Part shown: piece after piece, positions 57,288 through 64,000 of the stretch
How positions within the stretch are numbered: position 1 is the first letter of the stretch
Layout: every line of letters begins with the position of its first letter
Source: Asanoa ferruginea
GTDB taxonomy: Bacteria; Actinomycetota; Actinomycetes; Mycobacteriales; Micromonosporaceae
Assembly: GCF_003387075.1 (NCBI RefSeq)
Contig: NZ_QUMQ01000001.1
Location: 8,928,001-8,992,000 of the forward strand
Direction of reading: 5' to 3'
DNA length: 64,000 nucleotides
Notes under the pieces: generated by a model
What the model saw: the letters and a program-made list of their open reading frames with translations, nothing else
The model's database searches: none
Told to the model about the DNA's origin: nothing
Position numbers and translations under genes: made by a program

Positions 57288-58478
57288 GTGACCGATCTCG
57301 ACCTACGCCTGGCCCGCCGGGCCGCCGGCAGCGGCGACGAGCTGAGCGCGATTCTGTCACTGGTCAACGCGCCCGGCCTGATCACGTTCTCCGGCGGCTT
57401 CCCGGCACCGGAGATCTTCCCGTCGTCGTTCGTGCGTGACCTCGTCCTCGAAGAGCTCGGCGGTTCGGCCGGGGTCGCGCTGCAATACACGCCGACCGAG
57501 GGGCTGGCCTCGTTCCGCACGGCGCTGGCGTCCTGGATCAAGGCGTCCCAGGGCGCCGCCCCGGACGCGCTGATGGTGACCAGCGGCGGCATCGAGGCGC
57601 TTCAGCTGATCTGCCGCACGCTGCTCGACCCCGGTGACCGGGTGTTGGTCGAGTCGCCGACCTACCTGGGCGCGATCACCGCGTTCAGCGGTTTCGAGGC
57701 CCAGATCGATGTGGTGGCCGCTGACGAGGACGGGCTCGACCCTGCCGCGTTGGCCGCGGCGCTGGCTTCCGGGCCGGTGCCGAAGCTGCTCTACGTGATC
57801 CCGGACTTCCAGAACCCGACCGGTGCCTGGTTGTCGACGGAACGGCGGCATGCCCTGGTCGAGCTGGCTCGTCAGCATGGCCTGTTGGTGGTCGAAGACG
57901 TCGCCTACCGGGAGTTGGGTTTCACCGACGAGCAGCGGCCGTCGTTGTGGTCGCTCGCGCCCGATGTCGTGGTGCAGGTCGGGACCTTCTCGAAGATCCT
58001 TTTTCCGGGGGTACGGCTGGGCTGGGCGGCCGGGCCGGCGGCGTTGATCCCGCATCTCGTGCGGGCGAAGCAGAACTCCGACCAGTGCGCGAGCGGGTTC
58101 GGCCAGTGGCTGGCCGAAGCGTTCCTGCAAGATGGTGGCCTCGACACGCAGTTGCCGTTGGCCCGGCGGACCTATGCGGCGCGGTGGGCGGCGATGGACG
58201 CGGGCCTGTCCGCGCACCTGCCGCCGGGGTTCTCGTGGACCTCTCCGCGCGGTGGGTTCTTCGCCTGGGTGACCGGGCCGGTTGGTTTGGACACCGCGGC
58301 TTTGCTGCCCCGGGCCCGCGACCTTGGTGTCGCGTTCGTGCCCGGCGCCCCGTTCTACGCCGGCCGTTCCACGCATCACGCGTTGCGGTTGGCGTTCAGC
58401 GCCACCACCCCCGACGAGATCGCCGAAGGCACCCGGCGGCTCGGCCTGTTGTTGTCGTCTTCTGGAGGATCCTTGTGA
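57288..58478 (+). CDS. PLP-dependent class I/II aminotransferase (2-aminoadipate/LysN-like)
   Basis: A 396-residue aminotransferase of fold type I. Schiff-base lysine K236 lies in GTFSKILFPGVRLGW; other PLP contacts are TSGGIEALQLICRTLLDPGD, YVIPDFQNPTGAWLS and VVEDVAYRELGF. It resembles the aminotransferase half of MocR regulators and LysN, acting on aromatic, branched or adipate-type amino acids. GTG at 57288 follows TCCGGAGG. The upstream region holds TGCCTgtaAGGCA (57201-57213), a candidate site for the Lrp regulator of this cluster. Its TGA overlaps the cupin GTG. Confidence 0.88.
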   Translation: MTDLDLRLARRAAGSGDELSAILSLVNAPGLITFSGGFPAPEIFPSSFVRDLVLEELGGSAGVALQYTPTEGLASFRTALASWIKASQGAAPDALMVTSGGIEALQLICRTLLDPGDRVLVESPTYLGAITAFSGFEAQIDVVAADEDGLDPAALAAALASGPVPKLLYVIPDFQNPTGAWLSTERRHALVELARQHGLLVVEDVAYRELGFTDEQRPSLWSLAPDVVVQVGTFSKILFPGVRLGWAAGPAALIPHLVRAKQNSDQCASGFGQWLAEAFLQDGGLDTQLPLARRTYAARWAAMDAGLSAHLPPGFSWTSPRGGFFAWVTGPVGLDTAALLPRARDLGVAFVPGAPFYAGRSTHHALRLAFSATTPDEIAEGTRRLGLLLSSSGGSL

Positions 58479-58888
58479 GCAACGCGGAATCGCACTTCGG
58501 CAGCGAGGGCGGCACCCCCACCACGCCCGGCCGCTTCGTCGACCGCACCAAGATCGACCCCTACGAGATCCTGCCCGGGCTCAACTTCCAGCCGGTGTTG
58601 GGTGAGAAGAGCCTGCTCAACTTCGTCACCTTCGACGCGCACGCCGAAGCACCCCGGCACACCCACGAGGAGGAGCAGGTCGTCCTCGTCCTGGAAGGGG
58701 AGATCGAGTTCGAGATCGACGGCGAGGTCCGGATCCTGACGCCCGGAGATGTCGCGGTGATCCCGCCGTGGGTGCCACACGGCGCCCGCACCACCGGCAC
58801 GCCGTGCCTGGAGGTTGACTTCTTCACCCCGCCCCGCGCGACGCTGCTCGACCAGGCCCGCGCCGCCATCGAGAAGGGCGACTCGTGA
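58475..58888 (+). CDS. Cupin-domain protein
   Basis: A 137-residue single-cupin protein. Motif 1 is PRHTHEEEQVVLVLEGEIEF (H-x-H, then E; metal ligands) and motif 2 is PGDVAVIPPWVPHGARTTG with the last histidine. It is probably a small dioxygenase, isomerase or decarboxylase subunit. It is fixed between the aminotransferase and SDR genes by GTGA overlaps at both ends, so it belongs to the same pathway. Confidence 0.88.
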   Translation: MSNAESHFGSEGGTPTTPGRFVDRTKIDPYEILPGLNFQPVLGEKSLLNFVTFDAHAEAPRHTHEEEQVVLVLEGEIEFEIDGEVRILTPGDVAVIPPWVPHGARTTGTPCLEVDFFTPPRATLLDQARAAIEKGDS

Positions 58889-59658
58889 AGCTCGGCCTGT
58901 CCGGCCGGCACGCGCTGGTCACCGGTGGCAGCAAGGGCATCGGCTACGCGATAGCGGCGGAGTTGCTGGCCGAGGGGGCGGCGGTGACGATCTGCGCGCG
59001 TACCCCCGATGAGGTTGCTGCTGCTGCCAAGTCGCTCGACGGTGCCGTCTCGGGTCACGTCTGCGATGTCACCGACCCGGCCGCCGTCGAAGCGTTGGTC
59101 GCCGCGGCGGCCGCCGAACGCGGTGGCATCGACATCCTGGTCAACAACGCCGGCGGCGCCCATCCCGGCGGCTTCGAGGACCTGACCGACGAGGACTGGA
59201 AGCGCGACCTCGACGTGAAGCTGTTCTCCCAGATCCGCTGCACCCGCGCGGCCCTGCCCCACCTGCGGCGCAGCGCCGCTCCCCGGGTGATCAACATCAA
59301 CGCGGTGTACGCCCGCTATCCCGACCCGGCGTTCTTCGCCACCTCGGTCAACCGGGCGGCGTGCCACAACCTGACCAAGGTCCTGGCCCAGCAGTACGGC
59401 CCGGAGCAGATCCTGGTCAACAGCGTCAACATCGGCTTCGTGGTCACGCCGCAGTGGGAGAACATCCGCGCCCGCCGCGCACCCTCACTGACCCCCGACG
59501 AGTTCTTCGCGAAACTGGCCGCCGAAGAAGTGCCCCTGGGCCGCTTCGGCGCCGTCGACGAGGTCTCCGGCCTGGTCGCCTTCCTGGCCAGCGACCGGGC
59601 GAGCTACATCACCGGCACCTCGATCGACGTCGCGGGCGGCATGGGCAAGTATTCCTAG
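58885..59658 (+). CDS. Short-chain dehydrogenase/reductase with altered catalytic residues
   Basis: A 257-residue SDR-fold protein. The NAD(P) loop TGGSKGIG (13-20), DILVNNAGGAHPGGFE and the C-terminal ITGTSIDVAGGMG are normal. The active site is not: the sequence FFATSVNRAACHNL puts threonine 153 where SDRs have the catalytic tyrosine and arginine 157 where they have lysine; the serine position (Y minus 13) is alanine 140. GTG at 58885 overlaps the cupin stop. It either uses another mechanism or binds without reducing. Confidence 0.85.
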   Translation: MKLGLSGRHALVTGGSKGIGYAIAAELLAEGAAVTICARTPDEVAAAAKSLDGAVSGHVCDVTDPAAVEALVAAAAAERGGIDILVNNAGGAHPGGFEDLTDEDWKRDLDVKLFSQIRCTRAALPHLRRSAAPRVININAVYARYPDPAFFATSVNRAACHNLTKVLAQQYGPEQILVNSVNIGFVVTPQWENIRARRAPSLTPDEFFAKLAAEEVPLGRFGAVDEVSGLVAFLASDRASYITGTSIDVAGGMGKYS

Positions 59659-60203
59659 GGGTTTTCGCGAAGCTCCGCGATCAGGCCGTTGACGAAGTCT
59701 TTGCGCGGTGTCTCGGCGAGGCTGAGCAGCGTCTCGGTGCGGGAGACGCCGGGGATCTGCCAGATCCCTTCGAGCAGGATCGCGCGCAGGTGGGCCTGGT
59801 CGCGCACCCGCAGCCGGGCCAGCAGGTCGATCGAGCCGGTCACCACGCTGACTTCTTCGACCTCGGGAATGGCATGCAGCGCGCGAATTATCGCGGCCTG
59901 GTCGGTGGCCGCGATAACGGAGAGGAAAACCTGCATCGGAAAGCCGAGCGCGCCCCAGTCGATATCGGCGCGATAGCCGCGGATCACCCCGAGCCGCTCC
60001 AGCCGCGCGATCCGGTCACCCACCGCGGGCGGCGACATCTGCAGCTCACGGGCCAGGCCGCGCTGGCTCGTGCGGGCATCCTGGACGAGCAGCTCCAGGA
60101 GGCGAAGGTCGATGGCGTCAAGCGCGGCCGGTGGAACCGGCGTGCTCACCACATCCGCGATCGCGGCCAGCGGGCTGCGCTTTTTACGCGCGTCTTCCGT
60201 CAC
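59655..60203 (-). CDS. Lrp/AsnC-family regulator
   Basis: A 182-residue regulator: helix-turn-helix LLELLVQDARTSQRGLAREL with SPPAVGDRIARLERLGVIRGYRADI, then a RAM ligand domain (VFLSVIAATDQAAIIRALHA, VVTGSIDLLARLRV). Such proteins form octamers that sense amino acids. GTG at 60203 is preferred over ATG 60233 because a TTGACA/TTGGAT promoter (17-bp spacer) lies between them, making the mRNA leaderless. It converges with and slightly overlaps the aminotransferase-cupin-SDR operon, which it probably controls. Confidence 0.85.
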   Translation of the reverse strand: MTEDARKKRSPLAAIADVVSTPVPPAALDAIDLRLLELLVQDARTSQRGLARELQMSPPAVGDRIARLERLGVIRGYRADIDWGALGFPMQVFLSVIAATDQAAIIRALHAIPEVEEVSVVTGSIDLLARLRVRDQAHLRAILLEGIWQIPGVSRTETLLSLAETPRKDFVNGLIAELRENP

Positions 60204-60209
60204 GCCGGA

Positions 60210-60238
60210 ATCCAATAACACCGCCGCGACCATGTCAA
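60210..60238 (-). promoter_or_regulatory. Leaderless promoter of the Lrp gene
   Basis: On the minus strand TTGACA (60238-60233), a 17-bp spacer and TTGGAT (60215-60210) lead to a GTG six bases further at 60203. The ATG at 60233 overlaps the -35 box and is thus unlikely to be the start. Confidence 0.5.
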
Positions 60239-60402
60239 AGAAGGCTTTTCGGCCGGCGCCCCGATGGCCCCGCTGTCTCTTGTGGCCGGTGGCCTGATCA
60301 TGCGTGCGCCCGGGGCGGTTATTCGTTGGCGGTTGTACGGAGTGTCGGGCTTGCCGGCTGGCGTACGTGTGCCAAAACCCGAGGAAGTTACCCCGTAGGC
60401 AT

Positions 60403-60425
60403 TATCGAATGCCCACTGTTCGATA
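60403..60425. promoter_or_regulatory. TATCGAA/TTCGATA inverted repeat before the LVIVD gene
   Basis: TATCGAA (60403-60409) and TTCGATA (60419-60425) flank nine bases. ATATAACG follows, which can serve as a -10 box. The same half-site TTATCGAA...TTCGATAA is found before the DUF2975 gene at 11.5 kb, so one regulator could see both. Confidence 0.45.
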
Positions 60426-60498
60426 TAACGTGTCCCGGAGCGAGGCGGTCGTTACCGCGACCGCGACTGTTGGGTCCCCCTGCCCCGAGAGGCTCCGC

Positions 60499-62484
60499 AT
60501 GGCTCCTTCCCTTAGAAAGGGCTTCGCCGTTACCGCGGCGGCCCTGCTCGCCCTGGCGTTGATGCCGGGCGTCGCCGCCGCCGACCCCGATCCACGGATC
60601 GGTCTTGGCGGAGGCTGGCTCGATGCCCAAGAGGCGGCGAGCAACATCGAGCACCTCGCCCACGTCGACAAGCCGGCCGGTAGTTTCGACCCGGCCAACC
60701 CGTCCAACTTCTCCTACGTCGCCTCCGACCTGGCGTTCAGCGGCAACCACGCGTTCATGGGCGGCTACAACGGCTTCACCGTCTACGACGTGTCGAACCC
60801 GTCCGCGCCGTCCATCGTCTCCAACGTGATCTGCCCGGGTGGTCAGGGCGACGTCTCCGTTTACGGTGACCTGCTCTTCATGTCGGTCGAGGAGACCCGC
60901 GGCCGGGTCGACTGCGGCACCGACGCGACCGTCGGCCAGCGCTTCCAGGGTGTCCGCGTCTTCGACATCAGCGACATCGCCAACCCGCAGCAGGTGGCGG
61001 CCGTCCAGCTCTGCCGTGGCTCGCACACGCACTCGTTGGTCACCGACCCCAAGGACGCGTCAAACGTCTACGTGTACGTGTCCGGCACCGCCGGTGTCCG
61101 CGGCGACGGCCTGGCCGGCTGCAACAACAACCCGGCGGCCGGCGACAACCCGTCGCGCTGGCGGATCGACGTCATCAAGGTGCCGATCGCGGCTCCCGAG
61201 ACGGCGGCCGTGGTCAACAACCCGCGGCTGTTCGCCGACGAGACCACCGGGGCGGTCGACGGCCTGCAGAACCAGCCGCCGGCGCCGCGCCACCCGTCGG
61301 GCAGCAACTGGAGCCCGTCGCCGGTCACCGACGCCTGCCACGACATCACGTCCTACCCGGCACTGGGCCTCGCGGCCGGCGCCTGTGAGGGCAACGGCAT
61401 CCTGATCGACATCTCCGACCCCGCCAACCCGAAGCGGCTCGACGAGGTCGCCGACCCGAACTTCGCCTACTGGCACTCGGCGACGATCAACAACGACGGC
61501 ACCAAGGTCGTCTTCACCGACGAGTGGGGCGGTGGCACCGGTGCCCGGTGCCGAGACACCGACCTGCCGGAGTGGGGCGCCGACGCCATCTTCGACATCG
61601 TCGACGGGAAGATGCAGTTCCGCAGCTACTACAAGCTGCCGGTGCCGCAGACGGTGCAGGAGAACTGCGTGGCACACAACGGGTCGCTGGTTCCCGTCCC
61701 GGGCCGCGACATCATGGTCCAGGCGTGGTACCAGGGTGGTCTGTCGCTGATGGACTTCACCGACTCGGCACACCCGAAGGAGATCGCCTTCTTCGACCGT
61801 GGGCCGCTCAACCCCAACCAGCTCTCGCTCGCGGGTTTCTGGTCGGCCTACTGGTACAACGGCCAGATCTACGGCAGTGAGATCGCCCGTGGCTTCGACA
61901 CCTTCGGCCTCAAGCCGAGCGGCGAGCTGACCGCCGCCGAGGTGCAGGCCGCGCGCGAGGTGCAGGTGCCGCGGGTCAACGCGCAACACCAGCAGAAGAT
62001 CACCTGGACGCCGAGCCTGGCGACCGCACGGGCCCGCTACGACCAGCTCGCCCGCACCTGCACCTCGACGATCACCGGCAACCGCAACGGCGCGCTGGTG
62101 GTCGACGGAGTGACCTGCCTCGACGGTGCCACCGTCCGCGGCGCGATCACGGTGCGGCCGGGTGCCTCGCTGCTGTCGATCAACTCGTCGATCAGCGGCG
62201 CGCTCTCGTCGGCCTCGGCGTCGGCGCTGCACCTCTACGACACGTCGGTCAACGGTGCCGTCTCGGTCAGCGGCACGACCGGCAGCCTGGCGGTCGTCGA
62301 CTCGACGATCCGGGGCGCGGTCTCGCTGAGCGGCGCCCGCACGCCGGGCGTCGAGCCGGTCATCGCCGGCAACGAGGTCAACGGCATCCTGTCCTGCTCC
62401 GGCAACACCCCGGCGCCGATCAACGTCGGCTCCCGGAACACGGTGCGTGGGCTGGCCGCCGGCCAGTGCGCCAGCCTGGACTAG
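60499..62484 (+). CDS. Secreted LVIVD-repeat protein
   Basis: A 661-residue secreted protein. The signal peptide is MAPSLRKGFAVTAAALLALA to about VAAADP. Residues 40-530 are LVIVD-type beta-propeller repeats (YNGFTVYDVSNPSAPSIVS, GVRVFDISDIANPQQVA, GILIDISDPANPKRLDEV). The last 120 residues (TCLDGATVRGAITVRPGAS, LLSINSSISGALSS) are right-handed beta-helix-like repeats with SxxxGAxS rungs. Function is unknown; family members are cell-surface or exported. A DUF305 gene follows, as often seen with this family. ATG at 60499 is chosen because it starts the signal peptide; the frame is open from 60304. Confidence 0.85.
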   Translation: MAPSLRKGFAVTAAALLALALMPGVAAADPDPRIGLGGGWLDAQEAASNIEHLAHVDKPAGSFDPANPSNFSYVASDLAFSGNHAFMGGYNGFTVYDVSNPSAPSIVSNVICPGGQGDVSVYGDLLFMSVEETRGRVDCGTDATVGQRFQGVRVFDISDIANPQQVAAVQLCRGSHTHSLVTDPKDASNVYVYVSGTAGVRGDGLAGCNNNPAAGDNPSRWRIDVIKVPIAAPETAAVVNNPRLFADETTGAVDGLQNQPPAPRHPSGSNWSPSPVTDACHDITSYPALGLAAGACEGNGILIDISDPANPKRLDEVADPNFAYWHSATINNDGTKVVFTDEWGGGTGARCRDTDLPEWGADAIFDIVDGKMQFRSYYKLPVPQTVQENCVAHNGSLVPVPGRDIMVQAWYQGGLSLMDFTDSAHPKEIAFFDRGPLNPNQLSLAGFWSAYWYNGQIYGSEIARGFDTFGLKPSGELTAAEVQAAREVQVPRVNAQHQQKITWTPSLATARARYDQLARTCTSTITGNRNGALVVDGVTCLDGATVRGAITVRPGASLLSINSSISGALSSASASALHLYDTSVNGAVSVSGTTGSLAVVDSTIRGAVSLSGARTPGVEPVIAGNEVNGILSCSGNTPAPINVGSRNTVRGLAAGQCASLD

Positions 62485-62489
62485 GTCAC

Positions 62490-62524
62490 CCGGTCGCGGC
62501 GCTCCCTCGGGGCGCCGCGACCGG
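62490..62524 (+). terminator. Hairpin terminator after the LVIVD gene
   Basis: CCGGTCGCGGCGC (62490-62502) pairs perfectly with GCGCCGCGACCGG (62512-62524), loop of nine bases. It begins five bases after the stop codon. There is no T run. Confidence 0.7.
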
Positions 62525-62585
62525 TGGGCGGCGGACGCCGCACCGCGCGGGCCATCCCCCCGGACCGCGCAGCGACGTCCGCACC

Positions 62586-62634
62586 AGGTCGGGGCGCCCG
62601 CTCCGCTCCCCCCGCGGGGTGGGCGCCCCGACCT
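62586..62634 (+). terminator. Second hairpin downstream of the LVIVD gene
   Basis: AGGTCGGGGCGCCC (62586-62599) pairs with GGGCGCCCCGACCT (62621-62634), perfect 14 bp around a 21-base loop, ending TTGCTC. It may be a back-up terminator or the outer part of the following REP-like element, which it touches. Confidence 0.55.
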
Positions 62635-62761
62635 TTGCTCTGCACCCCTGTAGGCAGCATCCGAGCGCTCGTCCGCTTCCTGCAAGGGTGCAGAGCAAGT
62701 GCTCTGCACCCTTGCAGGAAGCGCGCGAGCGCTCGGGCGCTTCCCACGGGGGTGCAGAGCA
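62634..62761. repeat. Pair of REP-like palindromic elements
   Basis: Two adjacent units of about 64 bp. Each begins TGCTCTGCACCC, ends GGGTGCAGAGCA and is imperfectly palindromic about a central CGAGCGCTCG (62662-62671 and 62726-62735). The left half of unit 2 and the right half of unit 1 share CTTGCAGGAAGCG in opposite orientation. They lie in the LVIVD-DUF305 gap. Such palindromes are usually dispersed in many copies; only this pair is in the window. Short frames through them look like ALHPCRK repeats and are not genes. Confidence 0.75.
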
Positions 62762-62813
62762 AAGCCTCGTGAAGGCCGTCCTGCCCGTGCACTCCGGAAC
62801 AGTTCGAGGATCC

Positions 62814-63494
62814 ATGCCGCAACCGCTCAGCCGCCGTACCGTCGTCTCGTTCATCGCCGTCGCCGTTGTCGCCGCGGGCGTCGGTGTCGCGATCGCGGTC
62901 ACCCGCGATGACTCCCCCGCCGCCAGTCCCGCCGCCGGGCCGCCGGTCCGGGTGGTTCAGCCCGGTGCGCCCGGCGCGTCCTCGCGCACCCTGTCGCCCG
63001 ACGAGGTCGCGCGGATCTCCGCGCCGCCGCACGCGCCGGCCGACACCGACTTCATGCAGAAGATGATCACGCACCACCTCCAGGCCCTGGAGTTGACCGC
63101 GCTGGTCTCCGGCCGCAGCGCGAGCGCCGACATCCCGCAGCTCGCCAAGCGGATCGAGGTGTCGCAGAAGGACGAGATCGCCCAGCTCCAGCAGTGGCTC
63201 GTCGACCGCGGCGAGGCGCTTCCCGAGCCGCACCAGAACCACGTCGGCCACGGCGGGCTGATGCCCGGCATGCTCGACGCCACCGACCTCGACCGGCTGG
63301 CGGCGGCCAATGGGCCGGCCTTCGACACGCTGTTCCTCCAGTTGATGATCCGCCACCACGAGGGCGCGCTGACCATGGTCAACCAGCTCTACCAGGCCGG
63401 TGGCGGCGTCGAGTCGGCCAGTGACCGGGTGGCCCGCGAGGTCACCGCCGACCAGTCCATCGAGATCCGCCGGATGCAGGACATGCTTGGCTGA
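62814..63494 (+). CDS. DUF305 protein, exported
   Basis: A 226-residue protein with a signal or anchor helix (VVSFIAVAVVAAGVGVAIAV), a Pro/Ala linker and a DUF305 domain. The domain is a ferritin-like helical bundle with repeated methionine-histidine pairs: FMQKMITHHLQALEL and LFLQLMIRHHEGALTMVNQLY. The HH motifs are thought to bind copper or another metal. Its place after the LVIVD gene is a common pairing. ATG at 62814 follows CGAGGA. Confidence 0.88.
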   Translation: MPQPLSRRTVVSFIAVAVVAAGVGVAIAVTRDDSPAASPAAGPPVRVVQPGAPGASSRTLSPDEVARISAPPHAPADTDFMQKMITHHLQALELTALVSGRSASADIPQLAKRIEVSQKDEIAQLQQWLVDRGEALPEPHQNHVGHGGLMPGMLDATDLDRLAAANGPAFDTLFLQLMIRHHEGALTMVNQLYQAGGGVESASDRVAREVTADQSIEIRRMQDMLG

Positions 63495-63501
63495 ACCCCC
63501 G

Positions 63502-63580
63502 CTCCGCATCGAATCCGTCACGTTGGGTAGCGATCTGGCCACCCAAGGTGATAGAAATACGTGGATTCGTCGATGCGGAG
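63502..63580 (+). promoter_or_regulatory. Long nested inverted repeats before the NERD gene
   Basis: CTCCGCATCGA (63502-63512) pairs with TCGATGCGGAG (63570-63580), and the stem continues as ATCC with GGAT past a three-base bulge. TTGGGT/ACCCAA (63523-63528 with 63541-63546) makes an inner hairpin. The right arm ends directly at the GGAG site for the ATG at 63592. It may end DUF305 transcription or limit translation of the next gene. Confidence 0.45.
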
Positions 63581-63591
63581 GGAGTGCCCCG

Positions 63592-64000
63592 ATGCGCGTC
63601 GAGATGCTCTCCGACCACGGCGGCGCGTTGTTGCGGGGATCCCGCGACCGGTTGCGCGGCGCCGTCGCGGGGTGGCAGCTCGAATACCAGCAAGCCTGGG
63701 CGCATCTGCGGGCCGTGCATCGGGCGAAGTCGCTCTGGCAGCGGGTGCGCGGCGCCGCGCCCGCCGGCGAGCGGCCCGGGTCGCCCGGCGGAAGCTGGCA
63801 GGAGGTCCTGCTCGCCCGGGAGGATCGTGCGGGCGCCGGGTGGGGCGAGGATCCGCTGACCGCCGCGCTCGGCGTGCTGCCCGACGAGTGGGTGATGCTG
63901 CGCGGCTACCGCAACCGGCGCGGCGAGACCGACCACGTGCTGGTCGGGCCGCAGGGCATCTGGGCGGTGGCGGTCAAGCGGCGGCGGATCCGGCTGCACG
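63592..64000 (+). CDS. NERD-domain protein, 5' part only
   Basis: The frame from ATG 63592 (after GGAGGGAG) stays open to the window end: 136 residues. A basic helical head (QLEYQQAWAHLRAVHRAKSL) is followed by the start of a nuclease-related NERD domain: GWGEDPLTAALGVLPDEWVM, then NRRGETDHVLVGPQGIWAVAVK. The aspartate in ETDHVLVGP and the lysine in VAVK are the expected active-site residues of this PD-(D/E)XK-like fold; the glutamate before the lysine is replaced (AVK rather than EVK). The rest of the protein is missing, so a kinase or helicase part cannot be excluded. Confidence 0.75.
   Translation, partial: MRVEMLSDHGGALLRGSRDRLRGAVAGWQLEYQQAWAHLRAVHRAKSLWQRVRGAAPAGERPGSPGGSWQEVLLAREDRAGAGWGEDPLTAALGVLPDEWVMLRGYRNRRGETDHVLVGPQGIWAVAVKRRRIRLH

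Noticed and set aside
62466-62902. Several short frames with ALHPCRK-type peptides
   Set aside because: They are translations of the REP-like palindromes in different frames, not genes; the DUF305 start at 62814 with its signal helix is clear.

Overview
The window is uniformly high-GC DNA with many GTG starts, four-base start/stop overlaps, coenzyme F420 genes and a canonical actinobacterial type A RNase P RNA. It reads as chromosomal DNA of an actinomycete. Micromonosporaceae is my best guess, from the XRE-regulator/prim-pol/flavoprotein locus and the overall style, but no sequence here proves the family. There is no phage, plasmid, transposase, rRNA, tRNA or CRISPR array that I can support.

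Layout. 1-4.8 kb: a cut metal-chelate binding protein, an F420 reductase, an RNB ribonuclease, a Lys/Ala-repeat histone H1-like protein and a MarR regulator. 4.9-8.0 kb: a large DUF4062 + P-loop NTPase + TPR protein of the STAND type. 8.0-12.4 kb: a secreted GH18 chitinase, a DUF3311/sodium-solute symporter pair behind a structured leader, and a DUF2975/XRE pair behind a perfect palindrome. 12.3-15.6 kb: an MFS exporter behind a tiny leaderless peptide and a hairpin, a TSUP permease, rnpB and a LysE exporter. 15.7-17.9 kb: a divergent oxidoreductase/TetR pair with an 18-bp operator. 17.9-23.4 kb: a single-chain acetyl/acyl-CoA carboxylase of eukaryote-like architecture. 23.5-29 kb: RNase H/phosphatase, zinc-ribbon and Nif3 proteins in an overlapping operon, then flavoprotein, XRE-TPR regulator and prim-pol domain protein.

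29.3-35.4 kb: ApbE, an FMN-binding protein and a ferric-reductase-like membrane flavocytochrome, followed by a DUF1501/DUF1800 pair. 35.8-42.7 kb: a sulfur locus (sulfonate-type ABC transporter, Rrf2 regulator, SsuD-like monooxygenase, YeiH exporter with a 35-residue membrane peptide, FAD protein). Three copies of a CCYATC-N7-TAGG site lie upstream of its transcription units. 42.7-44.5 kb: a membrane protein and a ureohydrolase that looks more like the nickel-dependent guanidine hydrolase group than a true agmatinase. 44.5-57 kb: ordinary metabolism (septum-formation protein, GNAT, EamA, TipA-like MerR, YbaK, G6PD, type II dehydroquinase, AMACR-type racemase, methyltransferases, F420 LLM enzyme, hydrolase, MRJP-like protein). 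57.3-60.2 kb: an aminotransferase-cupin-SDR operon and an Lrp regulator. 60.4-64 kb: LVIVD-repeat and DUF305 proteins with a pair of REP-like palindromes between them, then a NERD-domain protein cut by the window end.

The most distinctive signals are not protein families but leader regions. Two genes (DUF3311 at 9.5 kb, DUF2975 at 11.5 kb) have a perfect long inverted repeat whose right arm contains the Shine-Dalgarno sequence. The NERD gene at 63.6 kb has one ending beside it, and the MFS gene has a start-at-ATG mini-peptide overlapping a bulged hairpin. The shared sulfur operator and the carboxylase are the other main points.
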